Shown: positions 1-4,521 of the stretch, one piece after another | How the letters are laid out: every line of letters begins with the position of its first letter | How positions within the stretch are numbered: position 1 is the stretch's first letter | Source: Methanosarcinales archaeon | GTDB taxonomy: Archaea > Halobacteriota > Syntropharchaeia > Alkanophagales > Methanospirareceae | Assembly (NCBI GenBank): GCA_025464585.1 | Contig: JAODGL010000153.1 | Span: forward strand, 1-5,102 | Length of the DNA: 5,102 nt | Direction: 5' to 3' | The notes under the pieces: generated by a model | What the model was told of the DNA's origin: nothing | The model's input: the letters and a program-made list of their open reading frames with translations, nothing else | Database searches by the model: none | Translations under genes and position numbers: made by a program

Positions 1-128
1 TCTTTGCCCCAACTATTCTTGCAGATCCAGCTTTGATTCGTATCGTCCCAGCCAACGAGCGTAACTAAGTGGCCGCCCCGATATCTCCCCCACACATGCT
101 CATATATGCCGCCCTCGTAATAGAAGAG
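1..128 (-). pseudogene. C-terminal fragment of a papain-family (C1A) cysteine protease
   Basis: Read on the minus strand from about 128 to the window edge, this frame gives the hallmark second half of a C1A peptidase: YYEGGIYEHVWG, then GGH (catalytic His codon at 71-69), LVTLVGWDD, and WICKNSWGK (catalytic Asn codon at 17-15). The 18-residue His-to-Asn spacing and the Trp after NS fit the papain family, which cleaves proteins and in archaea is usually secreted or surface-bound. The frame has a TAG stop at 131-129 and no start codon of its own. The N-terminal half with the GxCWAF cysteine motif is absent: the DNA upstream encodes an unrelated membrane protein in another frame. The gene continues beyond the window, so its C-terminus is not visible. 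It is read as a 5'-truncated remnant, left by a deletion or rearrangement near 128-131. The family call is strong; the pseudogene status is inferred. Confidence 0.8.
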
Positions 129-609
129 CTACAAACAAATAGCCAAAGTATTTCTCAGGGTCAGATATCGTTATATTGTGCATACCCCCAACCATATTGA
201 AAATGAAGACTTCAAAAGAATAAAGTGCCAAAATTGCAGGGATGTTCCACAGATAGAAACGTCTTCTGGATGAGAAAGAGGTATACAAGATGAGGATAAG
301 GGGTGCAGCGAAGAAAACAAGCTGGGAGAGAGAGAAAACGAGGCTGCCAAAGCGAATAGAATTATCAAAGCGTGAATAAAGTATTTCTTCTATGAATGAT
401 TCAAAGGAGCTAACCTGTTCGACATCGCCGACGATCAGGGCATCAAACTTTTTGTCAAAGAATTGATACGCATGCCAGTCAACATACCACTCGATTATCC
501 TGTCAGTAACTTCTATCACATCGCCCTTATAGAGAGAATGCAAAGGTCTTTCAATTATGACGATATTTTTTTGCCAGAGATGCTGTCTTCCACCAAAAGA
601 ACCGTGCAT
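100..609 (-). CDS. Membrane protein of unknown function, C-terminal part (frameshifted, 3' truncated)
   Basis: This frame encodes 169 residues from an internal ATG, but the codons before about 570 are probably not native; the true N-terminus lies in the neighbouring frame (776-555). Residues 14-80 are soluble and include NIVIIERPLHSL and FDALIVGDVEQV. They are followed by two clear membrane segments (about residues 88-110 and 117-140) separated by the basic loop SSRRR, and a third hydrophobic stretch (154-164) that is cut off by RGRHI and the stop. The stop lies within the coding frame of a papain-type fragment, so the third helix appears interrupted by a rearrangement. I do not recognise the family. 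A soluble extracellular part followed by several helices would suit a permease-like or signalling membrane protein, but no motif proves it. It lies directly behind the COG1361-type gene on the same strand. Confidence 0.6.
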   Translation of the reverse strand: MHGSFGGRQHLWQKNIVIIERPLHSLYKGDVIEVTDRIIEWYVDWHAYQFFDKKFDALIVGDVEQVSSFESFIEEILYSRFDNSIRFGSLVFSLSQLVFFAAPLILILYTSFSSRRRFYLWNIPAILALYSFEVFIFNMVGGMHNITISDPEKYFGYLFVALLLRGRHI

Positions 610-776
610 TTCTCATTAAATGTCGCAACATCTTGAACATCTTCTGGAAGAGATTGAACAGGGACGATTTTCAAATCACTAACAACCCCTGCATCAACTT
701 CGTTCAGGTTTGTATGGACGATATACGGTGTTAAGAGCAAGAAATAGCAAAAAAATAAAAAAGATACAAATATCAC
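555..776 (-). CDS. N-terminal part of the same membrane protein (signal anchor plus extracellular segment)
   Basis: From a GTG at 776 this 73-residue frame begins with a strongly hydrophobic segment, MIFVSFLFFCYFLLLTPYIV, which would act as a signal peptide or membrane anchor. It is followed by a soluble stretch containing VVSDLKIVPVQSL and ending VEDSISGKKISS. The 3' part overlaps the next frame. At the A7 run on the coding strand (complement of 566-572), adding one A joins GKK directly to NIVIIERPLHSL of the downstream frame, which suggests one original gene. The 5' part overlaps the COG1361-type gene by 83 nt. At a second A7 run (complement of 777-783), dropping one A would instead make this helix the C-terminal anchor of that upstream protein. 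So it is either the start of a separate gene or the continuation of the upstream one. Function is not recognised. Confidence 0.45.
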   Translation of the reverse strand: MIFVSFLFFCYFLLLTPYIVHTNLNEVDAGVVSDLKIVPVQSLPEDVQDVATFNEKCTVLLVEDSISGKKISS

Positions 777-1335
777 TTTTTTTGCTTCGTTTCCATTTCC
801 ATTTTTTGCTTATTTCGTATATCTTAGAATTTGAGTAGCCCGTTCCGAACTTATCCTCGTACGAAATACTTATCTTCAGTCCATGTTTTCCTATCTTTGC
901 TTCTTCGTCAACGGATACACCAAAAGTTGTGGTTTGCGATTCACCGGGTGCTATTTCACCGATAAACTGGTGCCCTTCCGTTAGTATATCATCAGCACCG
1001 GATATGCTTATCTTGACATCTTCTGCGCTTTCCGTGCCGGTGTTTATCAAGGTTATCATAAATAACCCTTCGGTGTCGATAGTTAATTTATCGGGTTCAA
1101 GGAGGAGTTCCTGTATGAAAATCCTTGGCTCCCCTTTTACCGCAATGCCAATGGTGGTGTTTTTCAAGTGGGAGCCGAATTCATCCGCATATCTCAAGAT
1201 AAGCGGTAGTTCATAATAAGAGCTCGGTGCGGTACTATCTACGCCGAAATTGAAGTGTGTGCTTACGGTCTCACCGGGTTTCAGTTCGGTTATATATTTT
1301 TCTAAGTCGGAATCAAGGGGAGTGAAAGGATATTT
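694..1335 (-). CDS. COG1361/S-layer-type beta-sandwich protein, C-terminal part (frameshifted)
   Basis: This frame is open from 1335 and continues the protein that starts at 1561; the first usable start codon in it alone is a TTG at 1197. It reads YPFTPLDSDLEKYITELKPGE, the typical end of one CARDB/NEW3-like beta-sandwich. Next come LPLILRYADEFG and a second repeat from VKGEPRIFIQEL through LINTGTESAEDVKISI and IAPGESQTTTF to LKISISYEDKFGTGYS. These two-domain arrangements are known in secreted or membrane-anchored archaeal surface proteins, where they bind cell-surface partners or act as spacers. The end is a basic cluster (KKWKWKRSKKSD), a hydrophobic helix of about 17 residues, and RPYKPERS. 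This predicts a C-terminal membrane anchor with the repeats outside the cell. The repeat family is clear; the ligand and exact role are unknown. Whether the native C-terminus is this one or the overlapping hydrophobic frame at 776 is uncertain. Confidence 0.72.
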   Translation of the reverse strand, partial: KYPFTPLDSDLEKYITELKPGETVSTHFNFGVDSTAPSSYYELPLILRYADEFGSHLKNTTIGIAVKGEPRIFIQELLLEPDKLTIDTEGLFMITLINTGTESAEDVKISISGADDILTEGHQFIGEIAPGESQTTTFGVSVDEEAKIGKHGLKISISYEDKFGTGYSNSKIYEISKKWKWKRSKKSDICIFFIFLLFLALNTVYRPYKPERS

Positions 1336-1561
1336 TTACCGGGCTTTTATCGTCCACAAGTATCTCAGTTGCAACATGGTATGCGGAGTGAGAGCCGATA
1401 TTCTTTATTGTTATACTCACGGTGGAGATGTCAGAGGGGTGTAAATTTTCTGGATAGATATTAGTGATGATGAATTTATTATTTTCGCGTTCAGCAGCGT
1501 TAATGCTGGGCAGGGATAGGGCGAGCAGAATTATTATAACGAGAAAAACTGCTTTTTTCAT
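1313..1561 (-). CDS. COG1361/S-layer-type secreted protein, N-terminal part with signal peptide
   Basis: The 82-residue frame starts MKKAVFLVIIILLALSLPS followed by INAAE, a textbook signal peptide with a likely cleavage after NA or AA. The mature part begins a beta-sandwich repeat: FIITNIYPENLHPSDIS, VSITIKNIGSHSAYHVATEI, LVDDKSPVK. The ITNIYPxxLHPGD pattern and the xxIKNIGxxxAxxV pattern are typical of the first COG1361 repeat. The reading frame then runs into HSP and a stop, while the expected YPFTPLDSD continuation is in another frame. Removing one A from the run at 1333-1337 (AAAAA on the coding strand) joins the two halves exactly (VKYPFTPLDSD). The start is supported by an SD-like AGGAG. 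The gene follows the acylphosphatase/coiled-coil gene by 14 nt, so the two are probably co-transcribed. Confidence 0.72.
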   Translation of the reverse strand: MKKAVFLVIIILLALSLPSINAAERENNKFIITNIYPENLHPSDISTVSITIKNIGSHSAYHVATEILVDDKSPVKISFHSP

Positions 1562-1572
1562 TTCTCTTCCTT

Positions 1573-1577
1573 CTCCT
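1573..1577 (-). promoter_or_regulatory. Shine-Dalgarno site AGGAG before the COG1361-type gene
   Basis: The coding strand reads TAGGAGAAGGAAGAGAAATG. The AGGAG sits 11 nt before the ATG at 1561 and overlaps the TAG stop of the preceding coiled-coil frame. This favours internal translation initiation within a two-gene transcript. It contrasts with the first genes of transcripts here, most of which have TATA-like boxes about 25 nt from the ATG and no room for a ribosome binding site. Confidence 0.5.
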
Positions 1578-1830
1578 AAAAATGGTATTTTATTAAATTT
1601 AAATAATGCTTTATCTGACTCGTATCTTCTTTCACACTCTTCAAGGTTTCATTCATCGAACCCAGAGTTTCGTTCATTCTATTCAGAATGCCAATAAGTA
1701 CTTCGCCCTTCTTATCGAAGCTCTGCATGTATCGCAACATCGCGTCTGCTTTGTCTTCTTTCGGAACATCCGCGCCCCTTCGCTCAAAAGATACGAACTC
1801 ACCTTTATAATCTTCATAAGCCACGTTCAT
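1576..1830 (-). CDS. Acylphosphatase-like/coiled-coil protein copy 1, C-terminal part (separated by frameshift)
   Basis: The 84-residue frame opens MNVAYEDYKGEFVSFERRG. This corresponds to the last strand of an acylphosphatase fold (family pattern VxV..YxGEFxxFxIR), so the ATG is probably an internal methionine of a longer protein. It continues with a charged linker and a helical, coiled-coil-prone region: AMLRYMQSFDKKGEVLIGIL and the heptads RMNETLG and SMNETLK. The last residues, SQIKHYLNLIKYHF, replace the coil end found in copy 2, because homology between the copies stops at about 1613-1620. Copy 1 is therefore 3' truncated and fused to unrelated DNA just upstream of the COG1361-type gene. 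If translated separately, its ATG is 4 nt after the TGA of the upstream frame, so reinitiation is possible. The enzymatic role is unknown. Confidence 0.68.
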   Translation of the reverse strand: MNVAYEDYKGEFVSFERRGADVPKEDKADAMLRYMQSFDKKGEVLIGILNRMNETLGSMNETLKSVKEDTSQIKHYLNLIKYHF

Positions 1831-1834
1831 TTCG

Positions 1835-2050
1835 TCAATACGAGCAAAGAAAGGTGTTTTTTTCTTTTATCGCTTTGATTAGCTCTTTTATCTTCTCTTC
1901 TTCACCTTCGCAGACGACCTTAACGCTTCCGTCTTCCTGATTCTCTGCGAAGCCCGTTACGGTAAGCGAATCCGCGATATTCCCGATGAACGTTCGGAAT
2001 CCCGCCATCTGCACGTTACCTTTTATGGAGATGTTTGCTCTTTTCAGCAT
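1835..2050 (-). CDS. Acylphosphatase-like domain protein copy 1, N-terminal part
   Basis: The 71-residue frame carries both acylphosphatase signatures. The first is KGNVQMAGFR (canonical GxVQGVxFR), with the phosphate-binding Arg at residue 19. The second is GFAENQEDGSVKVVCEG (canonical GxxxNxxxGxVxxxxxG), with the catalytic Asn at residue 37. Acylphosphatases hydrolyse carboxyl-phosphate bonds, and the family is about 90-95 residues with a beta-alpha-beta-beta-alpha-beta fold. Here the frame stops at LCSY, just after helix 2, so the last strand is missing. It is found in the +1 frame immediately downstream: dropping one A at the A7 run (1857-1863) gives KTPFFARIDEMNVAYEDYKG, the expected end. 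The restored protein would be about 157 residues. The start is supported by a TATA-like box 26 nt upstream. In this family with coiled-coil tails, enzymatic activity is unproven. Confidence 0.75.
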   Translation of the reverse strand: MLKRANISIKGNVQMAGFRTFIGNIADSLTVTGFAENQEDGSVKVVCEGEEEKIKELIKAIKEKNTFLCSY

Positions 2051-2070
2051 GATTATCTCTTATGCTTCGC

Positions 2071-2081
2071 TTATTAAAATA
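2071..2081 (-). promoter_or_regulatory. TATA-like box for acylphosphatase-like copy 1
   Basis: The coding strand reads TATTTTAATAA, centred 26 nt before the ATG at 2050. Archaeal transcription starts about 25 nt downstream of the TATA box, so the transcript would be leaderless. The same box lies at the same distance in copy 2. Confidence 0.5.
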
Positions 2082-2090
2082 GTAGTCACA

Positions 2091-2099
2091 TTTTTATAG
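2091..2099 (+). promoter_or_regulatory. TATA-like box for the plus-strand paralogue
   Basis: TTTTTATAG is centred about 32 nt before the ATG at 2128, which predicts a start near 2121 and a leader of a few bases. That leader contains GAAGGGG just before the ATG. The box is back to back with the minus-strand box at 2071-2081, making this a divergent promoter pair. Confidence 0.4.
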
Positions 2100-2127
2100 T
2101 TCTATCGTCTATCATTAACGAAGGGGT

Positions 2128-2733
2128 ATGAAAGCGAAGGAAATAAGGATAAAAGGAAAGGTTCACGATGCAGGATACAGGCTATTCTTACTCAGTGAAG
2201 CGGAAAGATTGTTTATCGATAAATTCGATGCAAGAAATATTCTGGTAAACGAGGAGCAGTACCTGATTGTTCTGGTTGAAGGAGCAGAAGAGAAGATTAA
2301 CAGGTTCGTGGAGTTTGCGGAATCGAATTATCCCGCAGAAGCTTCTGTTGAATCGGTAGAAGTAAAGGATTATGGAGAAGCGGTCAGGAGCATTGATTCT
2401 TTTAGACAATCCTTCATGGTATTCCAGCTTACGAAGATAGCGCAGGCAGGTGTGGGTATGCTGAAGAAGCAGGATATCATGCTCGGTAAGATGGATACGA
2501 TGCTTGCGAAGCAGGACAAGACGATAAAGGTGATAAAAGAGGAATCAGAGAAGACGAGAGAAGTTATAATGGATGAGGGTGAAAAGACAAGGGGAGTCGT
2601 GAAAGAGGAATCGGAGAAGACGAGAGAGGTTCCGAGGGAGAAGATAGTGGAAGATGTTGAGTGGGTGAAAGAGGAGATTGTTGCGATTAAGGCAACCCTC
2701 GACAGGATAAAGGAGAAGGTTGGTGTTGTTTGA
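2128..2733 (+). CDS. Acylphosphatase-like protein with long coiled-coil tail (intact paralogue)
   Basis: This continuous 201-residue protein is a diverged paralogue of the frameshifted copies and shows the architecture they should have. Residues 1-90 form the acylphosphatase-like domain: IKGKVHDAGYR with Arg 18, ARN with Asn 37, LIVLVEGAEEKINRFVEFAE for strand and helix, and VESVEVKDYGEAVRSIDSF for the last strand. The tail has heptad-like units (KKQDIMLG, KMDTMLA, KQDKTIK) at about 113-133. Three 11-residue units follow at about 136-168 (IKEESEKTREV, VIMDEGEKTRG region, VKEESEKTREV), then a final helix, WVKEEIVAIKATLDRIKEKV. Hendecad repeats indicate a right-handed or straight coiled coil and probably an oligomer. 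Both key active-site residues are kept, but the VQG loop is changed, so activity is uncertain. It shares its upstream region with copy 1 and ends 4 nt from the Uma2 gene stop. Confidence 0.8.
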   Translation: MKAKEIRIKGKVHDAGYRLFLLSEAERLFIDKFDARNILVNEEQYLIVLVEGAEEKINRFVEFAESNYPAEASVESVEVKDYGEAVRSIDSFRQSFMVFQLTKIAQAGVGMLKKQDIMLGKMDTMLAKQDKTIKVIKEESEKTREVIMDEGEKTRGVVKEESEKTREVPREKIVEDVEWVKEEIVAIKATLDRIKEKVGVV

Positions 2734-2737
2734 AATT

Positions 2738-3439
2738 TCAATATTCTAAAATCTCTTGCAAGCACAAAAAAGAGTCAGGCAGAATTTCTTTCCAGAGCCA
2801 CTCAGCATGCACAAAAAAGCCACGCATCGCTTTAGACACGACTTTACCCGAAGTTATTTTCTCAGTGAGATATTTCTTCCCTTCCCTTCGGTCAACCACA
2901 ATTTCACGTCCTTCATCATCAATGAACCATATTTCATCTATCCCACCCTCCTGATAGACCTGCCGCTTTTCTCGCAGGTCATAATCACTCGTCCACGGAG
3001 ACAGGATTTCCACTACCATATCTGGCGCTCCTTCCAGTTCTTTATCCTTAAGCAGTTTCAATCTCTCCTTCCTTACAAACAGAATATCTGGCTCAAACAT
3101 GCGGCAGTAAGCGAGGTGTATCGTCTCCCGGGAGCCAAGCACTTTGCCAAGTCGCTTATGTTCCACATACATATTCATTAGAGAAAACAAGAAACCAAAG
3201 AGGGTTTCATGTCGTGTAGAAGCAGGGGAATGGATTATAAGCGTGCCATCAAAGAGGTCTGCTTTGGTATCCTCATCGGTAAGCCTCTCGTATTCCTCTT
3301 CGCTTACGCCGAACTTGCGAATAAGATATGGCGGTTCAATTACTTTGCTCCGGAAAATAAGCTCCGTAGTGTTTCTGTCTCTTTCACCGCTACCTTTCTT
3401 CTCTCCTCCTATCTCTTCTCTTCGCACTTTCTCGCCCAT
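2738..3439 (-). CDS. Uma2-family (DUF820) putative endonuclease
   Basis: The 233-residue protein has the PD-(D/E)XK-like core of the Uma2 family, proteins thought to be nucleases although few have been tested. Visible elements in order: YERLTDEDTKADLFDGTLI (about 50-68) with HSPAS, a helix (HETLFGFLFSLMNMYVEH), and the strand EPDILFV with the metal-binding Asp 118. Then come APDMVVEILSP with Glu 144, SDYDLREKRQVYQEGGIDEIW with Lys 158, and the IDDEGREI strand. All expected acidic and lysine positions are present and no frameshift is seen, unlike most minus-strand genes here. A basic, hydrophilic N-terminal extension of about 28 residues precedes the core; the ATG at 3439 is supported by a TATA-like box 26 nt upstream. 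Uma2 proteins are multicopy in many prokaryotes, and a host or defence role is not established. It stands alone, converging on the coiled-coil paralogue. Confidence 0.85.
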   Translation of the reverse strand: MGEKVRREEIGGEKKGSGERDRNTTELIFRSKVIEPPYLIRKFGVSEEEYERLTDEDTKADLFDGTLIIHSPASTRHETLFGFLFSLMNMYVEHKRLGKVLGSRETIHLAYCRMFEPDILFVRKERLKLLKDKELEGAPDMVVEILSPWTSDYDLREKRQVYQEGGIDEIWFIDDEGREIVVDRREGKKYLTEKITSGKVVSKAMRGFFVHAEWLWKEILPDSFLCLQEILEY

Positions 3440-3460
3440 TATATAATAGAAAGAGGGGGA

Positions 3461-3469
3461 TTAAAAATA
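3461..3469 (-). promoter_or_regulatory. TATA-like box for the Uma2-family gene
   Basis: The coding strand reads TATTTTTAA, centred 26 nt before the ATG at 3439, again predicting a leaderless mRNA. It is embedded in the AAAAAT tandem repeat, so changes in repeat number could affect the promoter. Confidence 0.4.
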
Positions 3470-3500
3470 AAAATAAAAATAAAAATAAAAATAAATAAAT
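3463..3500. repeat. AAAAAT hexamer microsatellite
   Basis: Five tandem AAAAAT units (3463-3492) are followed by two AAAT units (3493-3500). They lie in the 125-bp gap between the divergent Uma2 gene and the ATPase remnant. Directly after it is an imperfect 10-bp duplication, AAATCTGCGT AAATCTGTGT (3498-3517). Confidence 0.85.
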
Positions 3501-3537
3501 CTGCGTAAATCTGTGTCTTATAGAAAAAGAGTTATAC

Positions 3538-3546
3538 TTTATATAC
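3538..3546 (+). promoter_or_regulatory. TATA-like box for the ATPase remnant
   Basis: TTTATATAC is centred about 23 nt before the ATG at 3565, matching a leaderless start. A second in-frame ATG at 3580 would have a short leader containing GGAAG. Confidence 0.5.
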
Positions 3547-3564
3547 AAGAACATACCTTAAAGT

Positions 3565-3834
3565 ATGATACGTGGAAGTATGTTTGCGGATAGAGAAATT
3601 GACCTCGGCTTTCTGGAGGAGAGATATAAGTCCAACAGCTCGTTATTTTGCCATTCCGAATGTTATTGCAGAATTTTAAGGAGACTTGAAGAAAAGGCAG
3701 ATGCTGTCAAGATAAAAGGGAAAAGGAGTTATGGGCTCATTGCAAGAAAGATTGAAGGTAAGGATAAGCTCAGGGATTACCTCCTCTATGATTTGAGCGA
3801 GTTCAGCGGGAAAACAATTAGAGGTCTCGATTGA
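3565..3834 (+). pseudogene. Internally deleted archaeal ATPase (ATPase_2/DUF234 type) remnant
   Basis: The 89-residue frame joins the two ends of an archaeal ATPase. Residues 6-26 (MFADREIDLGFLEERYKSNSS) match the family start, as in the intact neighbour at 4598 (FLDREEELKKVEERYGSDKS). From about residue 33 it reads ILRRLEEKADAVKIKGKR, YGLIARKIEGKDKLRDY and LLYDLSEF, which resembles the DUF234 C-terminal tail. Everything between is missing: no Walker A (GRRRxGKT), no Walker B (IDEF), no sensor region. Intact family members are about 400-480 residues, so roughly 350 residues have been lost, yet the frame stays open. It cannot bind ATP. It may be a neutral relic or, less likely, a small regulator derived from the tail. 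The assignment of the N-terminal part is firm; the tail is identified by pattern only. Confidence 0.7.
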
Positions 3835-3912
3835 TGAAGGGCATAAAGCGAAGGGGATGCAGGAGAAGGTGAATTTTTACCTATCAGCACAGCCATGCCC
3901 TAATAAATTTAG

Positions 3913-3938
3913 GGGAGCCGAAAATCCTCCCATTTTTT
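3913..3938 (+). terminator. Possible terminator after the ATPase remnant
   Basis: GGGAG (3913-3917) can pair with CTCCC (3927-3931) across a 9-nt loop and is followed by T6 at 3933-3938. A second small stem, CCCTAA/TTAGGG (3898-3903 with 3909-3914), overlaps it by two bases. Archaeal termination relies mostly on the T-run. This is the only clear feature in the 122-bp gap 3835-3956 between two convergent genes. Confidence 0.35.
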
Positions 3939-3956
3939 AGTTTTGCATTTGTCGAA

Positions 3957-4270
3957 TCAAGCCATTCCGATTTTAGCCTTTATCGCTTCTATCGCATGCT
4001 CTATCTTCGCCTCCGATCTATCGCTTCAATTGTATCATCCTGCTTCTCCAGCATCAGATTCGTATCTTCTTTCACACTCTTCAAGGTTTCATTCATCGAA
4101 CCCAGAGTTTCGTTCATTCTATTCAGAATGCCAATAAGTACTTCGCCCTTCTTATCGAAGCTCTGCATGTATCGCAACATCGCATCTGCTTTGTCTTCTT
4201 TCGGAACATCCGCGCCCCTTCGCTCAAAAGATACGAACTCACCTTTATAATCTTCATAAGCCACGTTCAT
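3957..4270 (-). CDS. Acylphosphatase-like/coiled-coil protein copy 2, C-terminal part (two frameshifts)
   Basis: From the ATG at 4270 the first 70 or so residues equal copy 1: MNVAYEDYKGEFVSFERRG, the last strand of the acylphosphatase fold, then the MNETL heptads. Unlike copy 1, the coil then continues NLMLEKQDDTIEAID, closely resembling MLAKQDKTIKVIK of the intact paralogue at 2128. The continuous frame then degenerates into RRRR and stops at 4001. In another frame, DRSEAKIEHAIEAIKAKIGMA and a TGA at 3957-3959 give a sensible end comparable to the final helix of the paralogue. A small indel near 4013-4025 is therefore inferred; loss of one ATAG unit from a GATAGATA tandem would explain it. 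With both shifts repaired the protein would be about 178 residues. It represents the fuller form from which copy 1 was truncated. Confidence 0.62.
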
Positions 4271-4274
4271 TTCG

Positions 4275-4490
4275 TCAATACGAGCAAAGGAAGGTGTTTT
4301 TTTCTTTTATCGCTTTGATTAGCTCCTTTATCTTCTCTTCTTCACCTTCGCAGACGACCTTAACGCTTCCGTCTTCCTGATTCTCTGCGAAGCCCGTTAC
4401 GGTAAGCGAATCCGCGATATTCCCGATGAACGTTCGGAATCCCGCCATCTGCACGTTACCTTTTATGGAGATGTTTGCTCTTTTCAGCAT
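4275..4490 (-). CDS. Acylphosphatase-like domain protein copy 2, N-terminal part
   Basis: Its 71 residues are identical to those of copy 1, including Arg 19 (GNVQMAGFR), Asn 37 (GFAENQEDG) and the premature end LCSY. The two coding differences inside this frame (4290 and 4326) are silent here. As in copy 1, the frame is interrupted just after helix 2 at an A7 run on the coding strand (complement of 4297-4303). One A fewer gives KTPSFARIDEMNVAYEDY, whose ARIDEM pattern fits the family's usual ARVDxV before the last strand. The TGA is 4 nt ahead of the ATG of the next frame. It lies divergent to the intact ATPase at 4598. The fold assignment is secure; the enzymatic role is unproven. Confidence 0.75.
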   Translation of the reverse strand: MLKRANISIKGNVQMAGFRTFIGNIADSLTVTGFAENQEDGSVKVVCEGEEEKIKELIKAIKEKNTFLCSY

Positions 4491-4510
4491 GATTATCTCT
4501 TCTGCTTCGC

Positions 4511-4521
4511 TTATTAAAATA
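4511..4521 (-). promoter_or_regulatory. TATA-like box for acylphosphatase-like copy 2
   Basis: The element is identical to that of copy 1 (coding strand TATTTTAATAA) and is centred 26 nt before the ATG at 4490, so the duplication carried the promoter with it. Confidence 0.5.

Larger units (their letters stand above)
1613..2120. repeat. Long direct repeat, copy 1
   Basis: This near-identical partner of 4053-4550 has the same orientation. Its left edge lies inside the coiled-coil coding region (weak similarity 1613-1619, identity from 1620); its right edge is just before the ATG of the plus-strand paralogue. No terminal inverted repeats or transposase accompany it, so it is a gene duplication rather than an insertion sequence. 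Confidence 0.95.

Noticed and set aside
1855..1865. A AAA AAC heptamer read as a canonical -1 frameshift site
   Set aside because: In frame 0 the sequence fits X XXY YYZ, but the -1 frame ends after about ten codons and does not restore the fold; only +1 (or loss of one A) does.
2370..2765. Long minus-strand Ser/Thr-rich open frame
   Set aside because: It is the complement of the repetitive coiled-coil tail of the gene at 2128, which has clear family and repeat structure.
2730..3508. Several plus-strand open frames, including one ending in a KIKIKIK repeat
   Set aside because: They lie antisense to the Uma2 gene, and the KIK stretch is only the AAAAAT microsatellite translated.
1464..4137. 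Two plus-strand frames (1464-1697 and 3943-4137) with an identical C-terminal sequence
   Set aside because: They are antisense shadows of the duplicated coiled-coil gene; the identity comes from the direct repeat, and the minus-strand frames carry family motifs.
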